From: JANLQX01 sp031381685
GTDB lineage: Bacteria; Actinomycetota; Acidimicrobiia; Acidimicrobiales; JANYDT01
Length of the DNA: 64,000 bases
Direction: 5' to 3'
NCBI GenBank assembly: GCA_031381685.1
Contig: JANMYF010000037.1
Span: 1 to 64,000 of the forward strand
The translations under genes and the position numbers were made by a program. The stretch's first letter is position 1. The number at the start of each line of letters is the position of its first letter. Below the pieces are notes generated by a model, which ran no database searches, was not told the DNA's origin, and saw only the letters and a program-made list of their open reading frames with translations. Below are positions 50,234 through 59,364 of the stretch, piece after piece.

Positions 50234-51421
50234 GTGTCTGAGGGGGAATCCGCCGAGTCGTCGATCGGCCGCGCCGCTCAGACCGTTGCGGTGACCGCCG
50301 GCCGAAGTCGTGCCGACGGCGCCCTCGCCCCCACGATCTGGCCGTCCACGACGTTCGAGATCGGCACCCCGCTCGAAGCCGGCCGCATCGCCAGCCGGCC
50401 GCGGGAACCCAGGTTCTATGCGAGACACGGGAACCCCAGCGTGCGGGCGTTCGAAGACGCCATGGCAGAACTGGAGGGCACGGAGGCAGCACTCGCGTTC
50501 GGATCGGGCATGGCCGCGATCAGCGCCGCCGTCCTGGGGTTCTGTCCCACCGGCTCACACGTGATCGCGCAACGTCAGATGTATGGCGGAACGCTGCAGT
50601 ATCTGGGCCTCGTGGCCACCCGCCTCGGCATTTCGTACTCCCTCGTCGATGTCCACGAGCCCGGCGGGTTCGCCGCTGCGCTCGCCGCCCATCCGAACAC
50701 CACGCTGATCCTCGCCGAGACCCCGGCCAACCCGAACCTCGATCTCGTCGATCTTGACGAGCTCGCCGCGCTGACCGGGCCGATCAAGCTCGTCGACGCC
50801 ACCTTCGCCACGCCCATCGGTCAGCGCACCTACCGTCCGGGCATCGACATGGTGATGCATTCGGCGACCAAGGCCATCGCCGGGCACAATGACGCGTGCC
50901 TGGGCGTGATCAGCGGTGAACGCGAAGTGGTCGACTGGTTGTGGAGTTACAACATCATGCTCGGTGCGGTCGCCTCCCCCTACGACGCCAGCAACGCGTT
51001 GCGCGGCCTTCGTTCTCTCGGCGTCCGCTTCCGTCATCAGTCCGAAACCGCGCTCAGGATCGCTGCTGCGCTCGAGTCCCGACCCGAGGTCAACTGGGTT
51101 CGCTACCCCGGCCTTCCGTCGCACCCGCAGCACCGTCTGGCGAAAAGCCAGATGAGCCTTCACGGTGGTCTGCTCACGTTCGATCTCGCCGGTGGACGCG
51201 GCGATGCTGCGGCGTTCATGAACCGCTCGACCCTGGCCGTCGTCGCCACGTCGCTGGGAGGCCCCGAGACCCTCCTCACCCATCCGGCCACCACATCGCA
51301 CGCTGGACTCGACGAGGACGAACTCGCGGCAGTCGGGATCTCCCAAGGCACGCTGCGCGTCTCGTGCGGTCTCGAGGACACCGACGATCTCCTGCGTGAT
51401 CTCCTCGCTGCGCTCGGCTGA
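50234..51421 (+). CDS. Cys/Met-metabolism PLP enzyme (cystathionine/methionine gamma-lyase-like)
   Basis: A 395-residue PLP enzyme from GTG 50234. 'FYARHGNPSVRAFEDAMAELEGTEAALAFGSGMAAISAA' and 'VIAQRQMYGGTLQYL' are the cofactor-phosphate regions. The Schiff-base lysine lies in 'VMHSATKAIAGHNDACLG', and 'VRYPGLPSHPQH' and 'GGPETLLTHPATTSHAGL' are typical family blocks. It performs trans-sulfuration or gamma-elimination on homocysteine-type substrates. Whether synthase or lyase cannot be settled by eye. It is not adjacent to metX/metY. Confidence 0.85.
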   Translation: MSEGESAESSIGRAAQTVAVTAGRSRADGALAPTIWPSTTFEIGTPLEAGRIASRPREPRFYARHGNPSVRAFEDAMAELEGTEAALAFGSGMAAISAAVLGFCPTGSHVIAQRQMYGGTLQYLGLVATRLGISYSLVDVHEPGGFAAALAAHPNTTLILAETPANPNLDLVDLDELAALTGPIKLVDATFATPIGQRTYRPGIDMVMHSATKAIAGHNDACLGVISGEREVVDWLWSYNIMLGAVASPYDASNALRGLRSLGVRFRHQSETALRIAAALESRPEVNWVRYPGLPSHPQHRLAKSQMSLHGGLLTFDLAGGRGDAAAFMNRSTLAVVATSLGGPETLLTHPATTSHAGLDEDELAAVGISQGTLRVSCGLEDTDDLLRDLLAALG

Positions 51422-51458
51422 GCAACGCTCGCGACAGGCCCGCCCTCCGGCCGACGAT

Positions 51459-51797
51459 CTACGAGGGACTTGCCTCCGCGCTTTGCGCCGTGCCGTCATG
51501 GAGTCGACGGGCCAGCGCGAGGGTTTCGGCAACGGTCATGCCGATCCACCACTGCGGCGGACCCGTGTTGGGGTAGGCAGCGACAGTAGGGCCTTCGCCG
51601 CACGCACCAAGACAGCCTGTGGCCGTGCACCGGACTGACCCCGTTGACTTGTAGTACGCCAAGCCGTCGCGTTCGAGACCGGCCCAGATCTTCGAGAACA
51701 TCTCGCCGGCACCTCGTGCGCTGCAGTTCGGGCCGATGCAGACCAGCAGATGCGGTGTCGTGGCGACGACGTCGTGGGGGCGGGGGGTAGAAGTCAT
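51459..51797 (-). CDS. Thioredoxin-like (2Fe-2S) ferredoxin
   Basis: A 112-residue protein from ATG 51797. Four cluster cysteines occur in 'LLVCIGPNCSARGA' and 'VRCTATGCLGACGEGPTVAAYP', the pattern of thioredoxin-fold 2Fe-2S ferredoxins such as CbiW or NuoE-like proteins. It carries single electrons. Such ferredoxins are often found with cobalamin genes, and cobS/cobO lie about 2-3 kb away, but they are not contiguous. It is divergent from the PfkB kinase, with a 60-bp gap. Confidence 0.8.
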   Translation of the reverse strand: MTSTPRPHDVVATTPHLLVCIGPNCSARGAGEMFSKIWAGLERDGLAYYKSTGSVRCTATGCLGACGEGPTVAAYPNTGPPQWWIGMTVAETLALARRLHDGTAQSAEASPS

Positions 51798-51857
51798 GAT
51801 GCCGAACTCGAAGTTACCGACCACCGTATCCGGGTCTTGCGCCTACGCTCGCCGACC

Positions 51858-52787
51858 GTGATCGTCGTGTGTGGAGAGGCCCTCATCGATCTGACGTCGT
51901 CTCGAACGGAGCCAGGGCGTTTCGACGCCCACCCGGGGGGCGGTCCGTGCAACACCGCCGTCGGCCTAGGGCGGCTCGGCATCCCGACGGGATTTCTCGG
52001 GCGGCTCTCGAGTGATCGGTTCGGTGAGAGCCTGCGCCACCACCTCGCGGACGCCACGGTTGACCTCGGGATGGTTGTCGACACCGACGACCTGTCGACG
52101 CTCGCAGTCGCGAACATCGACCCGTCCGGTGGCGCGGCGTACACGTTCTATGCCACCGGCACCGCCGATCCCGGGCTCACCGCCGCGATGCTCCCGGTGC
52201 TCGGCGAAACCGTACGCGCGCTGCACATGGGTACCTGTGCGTTGGTTTTCGAGCCATCTGGCTCGACCCTGGAGGCGCTCTTCCTCCGCGAGCGCTCGAT
52301 CGGCAGTCGGTTTCTCGCACTTGACCCCAACGTGCGCCTCGGACTGGTGAACGACGTGGCCGCGTATCGCGGGCGCATCGGGCGGATGATTGCCGCCGCC
52401 GATCTCGTCAAGGTGTCCGACGCCGACATCGAGGCGCTCTGGCCGGGCGAGGACATCATCGATCGCGTGGCTGTCCTGGCCCGAACCGGCCCCGGCATCA
52501 TCGTCTTGACCCGGGGCGGCGACGCTCTGCTCGCCTTTCGCGGCGGTGGCGAAACCGTGTCGGTCCCCGCGGAACGGGTCGAGGTCATCGACACCATCGG
52601 AGCGGGCGATACCGCGAACGCAGCGATGCTGGCATGGCTGAGCAATCATGATGCGCTCTCCCGAACGGCCCTCGCCAACCTCACCGACGATCGGGTCGCC
52701 GAGATGCTGCGCTTCGCCGCCCGCGCTGCGGCGATCACCTGCGGGCGCGCAGGGGCCAATCCACCGTGGGCATCCGAACTCGCCTGA
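51858..52787 (+). CDS. PfkB-family carbohydrate kinase (fructokinase-like)
   Basis: A 309-residue kinase from GTG 51858. Signature 1 is 'FDAHPGGGPCNTAVGLGRLGIPTGFLGRLSSDRFG' and signature 2 'RVEVIDTIGAGDTANAAMLAWL', where the Asp of GAGD is the catalytic base. 'LALDPNVRLGLV' is the ribokinase-family substrate block. The GGGPCN and DPN blocks look fructokinase-like. It phosphorylates a sugar with ATP. A pseudouridine-kinase role partnering psuG is possible but not favoured. Confidence 0.85.
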   Translation: MIVVCGEALIDLTSSRTEPGRFDAHPGGGPCNTAVGLGRLGIPTGFLGRLSSDRFGESLRHHLADATVDLGMVVDTDDLSTLAVANIDPSGGAAYTFYATGTADPGLTAAMLPVLGETVRALHMGTCALVFEPSGSTLEALFLRERSIGSRFLALDPNVRLGLVNDVAAYRGRIGRMIAAADLVKVSDADIEALWPGEDIIDRVAVLARTGPGIIVLTRGGDALLAFRGGGETVSVPAERVEVIDTIGAGDTANAAMLAWLSNHDALSRTALANLTDDRVAEMLRFAARAAAITCGRAGANPPWASELA

Positions 52788-52812
52788 CCGGCCCGCACGA
52801 GCCCGGCAGGAG

Positions 52813-53733
52813 TCAGCTCGGGACGTTCAGCTTCTCGCGGATGTAGGAACCGATCAGGGTGATCGCGGCATCCGCCTCGGGAAGCTGGCCGAGGCCGGTC
52901 TGGAACACGTGCTGCATCTCCGGGAACACGTGGAGGCGAACCTCGACCCCGGCATGAGCAGCGAGCGTCGCGAGACGGATGGAATCGTCAAGCAGCACCT
53001 CGTGGCCGCCGACCTGGATGAAGAGCGGGGTCAGCCCATGGAGGTCGGCGTAGATCGGACTGGCCAGCGGTGATCGCACGTCGGCGCCGTTGAGGTAGAT
53101 CGAACCGATGGCGAACATCGTCTCGCGCTGCACCATCAGGTCGACGCCGGAGTTGGTCACCATGGTCTCACCGACGCCTTCCAGGTCGGTCCACGGCGAG
53201 AGCAGCACGGCCCCAGCCGGTTGGGGCAACCCGGCATCGCGGATCGACACCAGCAGCGCGACGCTCAGCCCTCCCCCGGCGGAGTCGCCCGACACGATGA
53301 TCGACGATGCCGCCATTCCTTCGTCGAGCAGGGCACGGTACGCCGAGAGCGCATCGTCCACCGCAGTCGGGAAGGGACACTCCGGAGCCATCCGGTAGTC
53401 GAAGACCACAGCTCCGACGCCCGACGCGCTGACGATCCCTGATGCGAGCTTCTGGTGACTCTCGATGCTGTTCAGCACGTAGGCACCGCCGTGCAGATAC
53501 AGAACGACTCCTGGGGCGCTCCCCCCGACGTGATCGATGCGCAGCGCGCGGCGGCCGGCGAGTTGGCGCTCGGTCACGACCACATCCGTGGGGGCCAGAC
53601 CGACCATGGCCATGGTCATCTCGGCTCCAGCTCGCATCTCCTCGACACTCGGCAGTGTCGCCGAGACCCCGACAGTCGCGTCTCGGAACTGGCGGACGAG
53701 TTCGTGAAAGGCGTCGGCTTCGGGACTGGCCAT
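52813..53733 (-). CDS. HSL-family alpha/beta-hydrolase (esterase/lipase)
   Basis: A 306-residue esterase from ATG 53733. The oxyanion motif is 'VVLYLHGGAYVLNS', the nucleophile motif GDSAGGG, then 'SPWTDLEG'. An Asp comes in 'HEVLLDDSIRLA', and a His in 'EMQHVFQ'. This is the hormone-sensitive-lipase (family IV) arrangement. It hydrolyses short- to medium-chain esters. It lacks a signal peptide. An upstream open extension in the same frame is antisense to cobS and is rejected. Confidence 0.85.
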   Translation of the reverse strand: MASPEADAFHELVRQFRDATVGVSATLPSVEEMRAGAEMTMAMVGLAPTDVVVTERQLAGRRALRIDHVGGSAPGVVLYLHGGAYVLNSIESHQKLASGIVSASGVGAVVFDYRMAPECPFPTAVDDALSAYRALLDEGMAASSIIVSGDSAGGGLSVALLVSIRDAGLPQPAGAVLLSPWTDLEGVGETMVTNSGVDLMVQRETMFAIGSIYLNGADVRSPLASPIYADLHGLTPLFIQVGGHEVLLDDSIRLATLAAHAGVEVRLHVFPEMQHVFQTGLGQLPEADAAITLIGSYIREKLNVPS

Positions 53734-53798
53734 GCTGGACTCCTGCTTTCGGGCGGACCGGCGAGGATTACGAAGAATCGGGGGGAACCGTAACCGTT

Positions 53799-54581
53799 CT
53801 ATCGGCCGACCGCCGACCGGGCTGCCACCGCCCACACGATCACCTCGGCGACCTGGTTGACGGCGCCCAGACCGTCGCCGGTCACGCCGCCCGAGAATCG
53901 TCGGAAGAACGCGCCGGAGGCTTCGATCACAACGATCACGACGCCCCCGACCAATGCTGCATCCCAGCGCAACGCCGCAATCGCGATCGGAATCGTCGGC
54001 ACCACCAGAACGAACCCGACCGTCGCCCACGTGGCCTGATACGGCCGCGTCTTCGAGGTCGGATCCAACACCGCCGGCACAACTCGGATTGCCAGAACTG
54101 TCGCCGCCCGGGCAATCGTATGTGCACAGATGGAGACGCCGACGACGTGCCACCCCGACTCCATCGACGCGACGGTCGCGAGGGTGCTGACTTTCGCTGC
54201 GAACAGCACAACGAGGCCCAGCGCCCCGAACGTTCCGACCCGGCTATCACGCATGATCTCCCGCCGACGCTCGATCGAGTACCCACCGAACGCGTCGCAC
54301 GTGTCGGCGAACCCGTCTTCATGAAATGCGCCGGTCAGTGCGGCGCCGACGGCGACGGCGACGACGGCGGCAAAGGTCGGCGTGACAAGTTCGCGCAGTG
54401 CCACTGCGACAGCGCCGACGCTTCCTCCGATGAGCACGCCGACAACGGCGAACCATTTCAGGCTCGCCGCGAGTTCGGCGCTCTCGTGAGGGGTCCACGA
54501 TGGCGTCGGCAGACGCGTGAGGAATTGCTGGGCGGCGAAGTATCGGCCGACTTCTCGGCGGGCGAAGGATGGGCCGGACAC
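53799..54581 (-). CDS. cobS: Adenosylcobinamide-GDP ribazoletransferase (cobalamin synthase)
   Basis: A 260-residue membrane enzyme taking GTG 54581 as start, which gives the usual CobS length. Signatures: 'AAQQFLTRLPTPSW', 'ALTGAFHEDGFADTCDAFGGYSIERRREIMRDSRVGTFGALGLV' and 'FSGGVTGDGLGAVNQVAEV', with the acidic HEDGFADTCDAFGG block binding metal. About six hydrophobic helices. It joins adenosylcobinamide-GDP and alpha-ribazole in the final step of B12 synthesis. No Shine-Dalgarno is evident, and longer starts reach towards the divergent cobO. Confidence 0.87.
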   Translation of the reverse strand: MSGPSFARREVGRYFAAQQFLTRLPTPSWTPHESAELAASLKWFAVVGVLIGGSVGAVAVALRELVTPTFAAVVAVAVGAALTGAFHEDGFADTCDAFGGYSIERRREIMRDSRVGTFGALGLVVLFAAKVSTLATVASMESGWHVVGVSICAHTIARAATVLAIRVVPAVLDPTSKTRPYQATWATVGFVLVVPTIPIAIAALRWDAALVGGVVIVVIEASGAFFRRFSGGVTGDGLGAVNQVAEVIVWAVAARSAVGR

Positions 54582-54748
54582 GGGAGCAGAGTCTTGCCGC
54601 TGATACCAAGGTGGCGGACGCGGCAGCGCCTCCATCATCGACGAGCAGGGAAGCGGAGCAGCGCGGTCCCGGGCGAGCCAGTCTCGTCGCTCGGGTGAGG
54701 GGACCATGCTCGGGCAGCGCACCGCCGGGCACCTGCTTCACTGGGGTG

Positions 54749-55324
54749 GTGACAGACAGCGACGACGCACCGCCGACCGAGTCTCCGATCCGCAGCGAAC
54801 TCCGGCGCGTCCCGTCGCTTGTTGTGGTGAACACCGGCGACGGCAAGGGCAAGTCCACTGCGGCATTCGGCATCGCGTTGCGAGCCCTCGGAAGGGAATG
54901 GAGGGTCCGGGTTATCCAGTTCCTGAAGTCCGGCGACTGGAAGACGGGCGAGGAGGAGATGCTCACCCGTCTGGGCGCCGAATGGTGGTCCGCCGGCGAT
55001 GGCTTCACGTGGGACTCGACCGACATGGAGTCGTCGAAGCAGCTCGCCATCGTGGCGTGGCGGTCCGCGGCGGAGACCCTTCGCACCGGCTCGCACGAAC
55101 TCCTCGTGCTCGACGAGATCACTTATGCCATGACATGGGGTTGGATCAGCACCGACGAGGTCGTCGACGCCATCTCGAATCGCGCACCGACCGTCAGCGT
55201 CGTGCTGACCGGGCGGAACGCCCCGGGCGCGATCGTCGATATCGCCGACACCGTGACCACCATGGTCGATACAAAGCACGCTTACCATGCCGGAATAGCC
55301 GCAAAACGGGGTATCGACTACTGA
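54749..55324 (+). CDS. cobO: Cob(I)yrinic acid a,c-diamide adenosyltransferase
   Basis: A 191-residue enzyme from GTG 54749. The P-loop 'NTGDGKGKSTAAFGIALRALG' near residue 30 is the modified Walker A of CobA/CobO. 'VIQFLKSGDWKTGEEEML', 'HELLVLDEITYAMTWGWI' and 'VVLTGRNAPGAIVDIADTVTTM' complete the fold. It transfers the adenosyl group of ATP to Co(I) corrinoids. It is divergent from cobS, so the two B12 genes share a 167-bp intergenic region. No complete cobalamin riboswitch is recognised there. Confidence 0.9.
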   Translation: MTDSDDAPPTESPIRSELRRVPSLVVVNTGDGKGKSTAAFGIALRALGREWRVRVIQFLKSGDWKTGEEEMLTRLGAEWWSAGDGFTWDSTDMESSKQLAIVAWRSAAETLRTGSHELLVLDEITYAMTWGWISTDEVVDAISNRAPTVSVVLTGRNAPGAIVDIADTVTTMVDTKHAYHAGIAAKRGIDY

Positions 55325-55423
55325 ACGCGTCGTAGACGAACCGGAAACCGATGGGCCAAAGGTCACGTTTCCGCTGGCCGGACGCTGTCCATGTAGCCGG
55401 ATGACCCCGGTAGCGTCGTTGGT

Positions 55424-57157
55424 ATGGCAGTTTCCCCCACCACCGTGCTGCGATCAGCGCCGGGATCCCTCTCCGACGACGCCGTCACGCTTCCCGCGGC
55501 AGACGACGACGCCGACTCGATCGCTCCCGCAGCCGACACCGTGGAGTTCGCCTTCACTGCGAACGGTCCGTGGGTGGTCGTCGAGGCCGACATGCCGTGG
55601 CGGGCCGGGCTCGACGCGGTTCGGGCCGCGACGAGGGCTCAGGTCCCGGAGCTCACGACGCCGGGCACGATCCCGCCCGGCCGCCGCCTCCTCCGGACCG
55701 CTCGCATCCTCGGCACCGCGCTGGGCATGTGGCGACTGAAGGAGAAACCCAAGGGTGGCGAGATCAGCCGGGCCGGCGTTTCGCGGCGTCTGCGGATCGC
55801 GTTCGGCGAGCTCGGTCCGACGTACATCAAGATGGGTCAGATCATCAGCTCGGGCGAGGGGATCTTCCCCGGTGAACTCGTCACCGAGTTCCGCCAGCTC
55901 CGCGATCGCGTGCCACCGGAGCCGTTCGGCGTCGTGCGCCGGACCATCGAAGAAGACCTCGGCGCGCCCCTCGAAGCGGTGTTTGCCGAGTTCTCCGAGA
56001 CCGCGCTCGCCGCCGCTTCGATCGCCCAGGTCCACGTTGCGCGACTCCACACGGGCGAAGAGGTCGTCGTCAAGGTGCAGCGACCTTCGGTGCGTTCACT
56101 CGTCCACCGAGACCTCAAAGCCATGAGCTGGTTCGCCCCCCATCTGATCGGCCGCATTCCGATCGCCGCGCTCGCCAACCCCCCTGCGCTCGTCGAGTTG
56201 TTCGCCGAGACGATCGTGGAGGAACTCGACTTCCGGCTCGAAGCCCAGAACATGCTCGACATCGGGCGAGTCCTCGCCAGCTCCGGTCAGAGGGCCATGG
56301 TCGTCCCTCGTCCCCATCCGACGCTTGTCACGCCGCGAGTACTCGTCATGGAGCGTCTGCAGGGCTTTGCATGGGACGACGCCGAAGGTATGCGCGCTGG
56401 TGGTATCGACACCGAGGCCGTGATCAAGGCTGGAATGGTGGCCTTCCTTGAAGGGGCGATGCTCTACGGCATCTTCCACGGCGATCTGCACGGCGGCAAC
56501 CTCATGGTTCTTCCCGATGGCACCACCGCGCTGCTCGATCACGGGATCACCGGCCGTCTCGACGCCGTCAAGCGCCAAGCGTTCCTGCGTTTGATGCTCG
56601 CCGGCACGATGAATGACGTTCGGATGCAGGTGCAGGCGCTTTGCGAGCTCGGTGCCTTGCCGATGGACACGGACATCGACGAGGTGATCCGGACGCTCAA
56701 TCTGGACGGTCCGGTGAAGGACCCGACGAAGATGACGCCCGATGAGCTGATCATGGAGATCCGCAACATCACCAAGGCCCTTCTCGGTTACGGCGCCCGC
56801 ATGCCGAAAGAGCTGATGCTCTACGTCAAAGACCTGTTGTTCCTAGACGGAGCGATGGCCACCTTGGCCCCGAATCTCGATCTGTTCGGCACGCTGACCG
56901 AGATCGCCATGCACTTCGCCACCCAGCACGGGGCGCGGATCGCGAGCGATGTCGGCATCGACATGTCGACGCAGATGATCGACATCACGGCATTCAAGGC
57001 CTCGATCGGTGTCGAGGCCGACGTCGACACGCTCACCTATGCCGAGTTACAAGAGCGCCGCGCCCTCATTGCCAAGCGCATGGACGGACGGCAGAAGGAC
57101 ACCGCTGAAGCGCTCGGCGTCAAGCGGGTCGGCTGGCGCGGTCGGCGCAAGCGCTGA
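55424..57157 (+). CDS. ABC1/UbiB/AarF-family atypical kinase
   Basis: A 577-residue protein with an unconserved acidic ~80-residue N-terminus. The family KxGQ motif is in 'PTYIKMGQIISSGEGIFPGELV'. The Ala-rich loop 'AAASIAQVHVARL' replaces the normal Gly-rich loop. 'VVVKVQRPSV' carries the ATP lysine, the catalytic HGDLHGGN follows, and 'ALLDHGITGRL' is the metal-binding DFG equivalent. These ADCK-like proteins support isoprenoid quinone or lipid homeostasis. C-terminal basic helices may contact membranes. It is probably a single-gene unit. Confidence 0.87.
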   Translation: MAVSPTTVLRSAPGSLSDDAVTLPAADDDADSIAPAADTVEFAFTANGPWVVVEADMPWRAGLDAVRAATRAQVPELTTPGTIPPGRRLLRTARILGTALGMWRLKEKPKGGEISRAGVSRRLRIAFGELGPTYIKMGQIISSGEGIFPGELVTEFRQLRDRVPPEPFGVVRRTIEEDLGAPLEAVFAEFSETALAAASIAQVHVARLHTGEEVVVKVQRPSVRSLVHRDLKAMSWFAPHLIGRIPIAALANPPALVELFAETIVEELDFRLEAQNMLDIGRVLASSGQRAMVVPRPHPTLVTPRVLVMERLQGFAWDDAEGMRAGGIDTEAVIKAGMVAFLEGAMLYGIFHGDLHGGNLMVLPDGTTALLDHGITGRLDAVKRQAFLRLMLAGTMNDVRMQVQALCELGALPMDTDIDEVIRTLNLDGPVKDPTKMTPDELIMEIRNITKALLGYGARMPKELMLYVKDLLFLDGAMATLAPNLDLFGTLTEIAMHFATQHGARIASDVGIDMSTQMIDITAFKASIGVEADVDTLTYAELQERRALIAKRMDGRQKDTAEALGVKRVGWRGRRKR

Positions 57158-57199
57158 GAAGAGGGCTGGTTGGGCGGGAGACGGGCCCGCACGTCCGGC

Positions 57200-57661
57200 T
57201 CACGCCGCCATGAGCACCGTTCCCGACACGATCACCGGGCACGAAACGGAGTTCCCGACGAAGCAGCCGGCCGAAGCGGCGGCATGGAGATCGTTCGCCG
57301 CGGTCGGATCACCAGCGGAGATGGTCACGACGGGCTGGAGATGGACGGAAGCGAAGCCCCCACCGGCACCCTCGACGGCGAGCGTGCCGATCGCCTCGTC
57401 CGAGTAGGACTCGACGACGATTCCTGCTCGAAAGCACAGGAACAGATAGGTGAGCATGTGGCACTGACTGATCGAGCCGACGAACAGATCCTCCGGCGCC
57501 CAGTTGACGCCGTCGCCGCCGAACTCGGGCGGAGCCGAACCGACGATGGTCGGCTTGTTCGGCGTCGCGATCTCGTTGTCGCGGCCAAAGCCCTTGACCG
57601 AGGTGCCGGCACCGTCGTTGCCCGTCCACCCAACCGTCGTCCGGTACTGGAACTCCTTCAC
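57200..57661 (-). CDS. OsmC-family peroxiredoxin-like protein
   Basis: A 153-residue protein from GTG 57661, which has GGAGG five bases upstream. Two redox cysteines are conserved in 'FVGSISQCHMLTYLFLC' and 'GNSVSCPVIVSGTV', the OsmC/Ohr pattern. 'NWAPEDLFVGS' is family-typical. It reduces organic hydroperoxides or handles persulfides. It is divergent from the PhoX-like gene across a short region holding a TACCCC-TG-GGGGTA palindrome, suggesting control by a CsoR/CstR-type repressor and hence copper or sulfur stress. Confidence 0.82.
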   Translation of the reverse strand: MKEFQYRTTVGWTGNDGAGTSVKGFGRDNEIATPNKPTIVGSAPPEFGGDGVNWAPEDLFVGSISQCHMLTYLFLCFRAGIVVESYSDEAIGTLAVEGAGGGFASVHLQPVVTISAGDPTAANDLHAAASAGCFVGNSVSCPVIVSGTVLMAA

Positions 57662-57719
57662 CGCATCCTCCGCTCCCACCGCGGACGGTTCGTCCGTTCG
57701 GTTCCTACTGCTGATCGTA

Positions 57720-57733
57720 TACCCCTGGGGGTA
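57720..57733. promoter_or_regulatory. CsoR/CstR-type operator palindrome
   Basis: A perfect inverted repeat TACCCC-TG-GGGGTA (extended GTATACCCCTGGGGGTAC) lies between divergent OsmC-like and PhoX-like genes. G/C-tract palindromes of this form flanked by TA are characteristic operators of the CsoR/RcnR/CstR (DUF156) repressor family. No such repressor gene occurs in the window. Confidence 0.55.
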
Positions 57734-57758
57734 CAAAGTGAGGAAGAATCATCGCGGA

Positions 57759-59195
57759 ATGAATCTGCGCGATGAAGCAGGCGAAAAAAGCGATAGGAGT
57801 GCCCCGAGGGCGGACCGACGAACGGTTGTCACGGGCCTCGCCGCGACGACGGCCTCGCTCTGGGCCTCGTCGCTGCTTCGCGCCGCGCCGGTCGGCGCAG
57901 CGACCACCACGGCGCCCGGACCCTTCCGTTTTCCCGACGGCGGATACGGCCCACTCGTCGCCGACCCGGCTGGCGTGATGGACCTCCCCGCCGGATTTCG
58001 CTACGTCGAGCTGAGCGCCGCAGGCCGAACCCAACTCGACGACGCCTCTCCCTGCCCCACCCGGCCGGACGGCATGGGCTCGTTTGTTTCCGGGCGCGCG
58101 ACCGTCGTGGCATGCAACCATGAGCTCGGCCGCGACGAAGGTGCACGAGTGCCGATGCGCGACGGCGAACGTCCGGTGGCGACCTACGACCCGAACGGGA
58201 ACGGCGGGGTGAGTCTGATCGCGATGACGACGTCGGGCAGGCCGACCTCGCATCGGCCCGTGCTTGCCGGGACCGTGCGGAACTGCGCCGGCGGGGTCAC
58301 GCCGTGGGGTACGTGGCTGACCTGCGAAGAGACCGACGCGACGATCGACGGCGTTCCCCACGGGTACGTCTTCGAAGTGGATCCGATCGGCTCGCGTACC
58401 CGGGCCGTCCCCTGCGCGGGTATGGGTCGCTTCGCCCACGAAGCTGCCGCCGTCGACCCCCGGACGAGTGAGGTGTATCTCACCGAGGACAGCGGCGGCA
58501 ACGCGTTGCTCTATCGCTTCGAGCCGGCCGATCGCTCCCGCCGCTACGGCTCTCTCGGGCGCGGTGGAAGCCTTTCGGCGATGCGGGTGCCCGCAGTTGG
58601 CAACTTCGGAGAGATCACCACCGTCGGCACGACCATAAGAGGAGTGGGTTGGGCACCTACACCGGCTGCGGCTGGAGAAGCCGTGCCCCAGGACTCCGTC
58701 GGCCTTCGAGAGCGGTTTCCCGACGACACCGTCACCCGCGGCCAGAAACTCGAAGGCGCATGGTGGTTCGACGGCGCGCTTACCTTCGTGTCGTCGTTCA
58801 ACGATTCCGTCTCCCGTCCGGAGCTCCGCCACGAAGGACAGGTGTTCCGCTACGACCCGCGAGCCGCGTCGCTGACCCTGCTCGCGTACCTCCCCGTCGG
58901 TGGCCGTGACACCGTGCTCCGGGAGAACCTGTCGAGCCCGGACAACATCTCGGTCTCGCGATTCGGCGGCGTGGTGTGGTGTGAAGACGGCACCGACCCG
59001 AACCGCATCGCCGCCATCGGCGCGGACGGCGAACCGTTCTGCCTCGCCCGAAATCGCGAAAACGGAGAACTGTGCGGCGTTCATTTCTCCCCGGATGGGC
59101 GCTGGTTGTTCGTCAATCAGCAGGTTGTCGGACGGACGCTCGCCATCACGGGCCCGTGGACGCGGCGACGTTCGAAGGTCTCGAAGCGCACCTGA
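57759..59195 (+). CDS. Tat-exported DUF839/PhoX-like protein
   Basis: A 478-residue protein from ATG 57759; an in-frame GTG at 57738 would add seven residues and has a better-placed purine tract. A twin-arginine signal (RADRRTVVTGLAATT) ends near GAATT. The body is a beta-propeller of the DUF839/PhoX group: 'VACNHELGRDEG', 'GVTPWGTWLTCEET', 'GRFAHEAAAVDPRTSEVYLTEDSGGNALLYRF', 'RENLSSPDNISVSRFGGVVWCED' and 'CGVHFSPDGRWLFVNQQ'. PhoX enzymes are Ca/Fe alkaline phosphatases; Glu/Asn residues of the centre are partly visible. Secreted phosphatase is likely but not certain. Confidence 0.78.
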   Translation: MNLRDEAGEKSDRSAPRADRRTVVTGLAATTASLWASSLLRAAPVGAATTTAPGPFRFPDGGYGPLVADPAGVMDLPAGFRYVELSAAGRTQLDDASPCPTRPDGMGSFVSGRATVVACNHELGRDEGARVPMRDGERPVATYDPNGNGGVSLIAMTTSGRPTSHRPVLAGTVRNCAGGVTPWGTWLTCEETDATIDGVPHGYVFEVDPIGSRTRAVPCAGMGRFAHEAAAVDPRTSEVYLTEDSGGNALLYRFEPADRSRRYGSLGRGGSLSAMRVPAVGNFGEITTVGTTIRGVGWAPTPAAAGEAVPQDSVGLRERFPDDTVTRGQKLEGAWWFDGALTFVSSFNDSVSRPELRHEGQVFRYDPRAASLTLLAYLPVGGRDTVLRENLSSPDNISVSRFGGVVWCEDGTDPNRIAAIGADGEPFCLARNRENGELCGVHFSPDGRWLFVNQQVVGRTLAITGPWTRRRSKVSKRT

Positions 59196-59261
59196 GCGAC
59201 GCTTCCGGCCGCCGCAGAACGCCCGCTGCGCCTACTTCGCAGACGTTCGGCGTTGCGGCGC

Positions 59262-59282
59262 GTCGGCCACTTGGCGGCCGAC
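59262..59282. terminator. Hairpin downstream of PhoX-like gene
   Basis: GTCGGCC and GGCCGAC (59262-59268 and 59276-59282) form a 7-bp stem with a 7-base loop about 67 bp after the PhoX-like stop. The next gene starts 80 bp further. The following bases are C/T-rich but not a U-tract, so this is a weak call. Confidence 0.35.
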
Positions 59283-59364
59283 CCTCTGTTCCCTACGGTG
59301 ATCGCCGTCCTGTTGCATCCGCACCAGACGAAGGCCGAAAACGGCAGAAAGCAGAGGAGCGAAC

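Noticed and set aside
51858..52787. PfkB kinase as PsuK partner of psuG
   Set aside because: The genes are 6 kb apart and not in one operon. The substrate blocks look fructokinase-like. The link remains possible but unsupported.
54582..54748. Possible cobalamin riboswitch between cobS and cobO
   Set aside because: Fragments such as GGGAAGCGG and GCGCGGTCCCG recall the B12 element, but the core CCCGCnACTGT and the ordered flanking boxes are missing.
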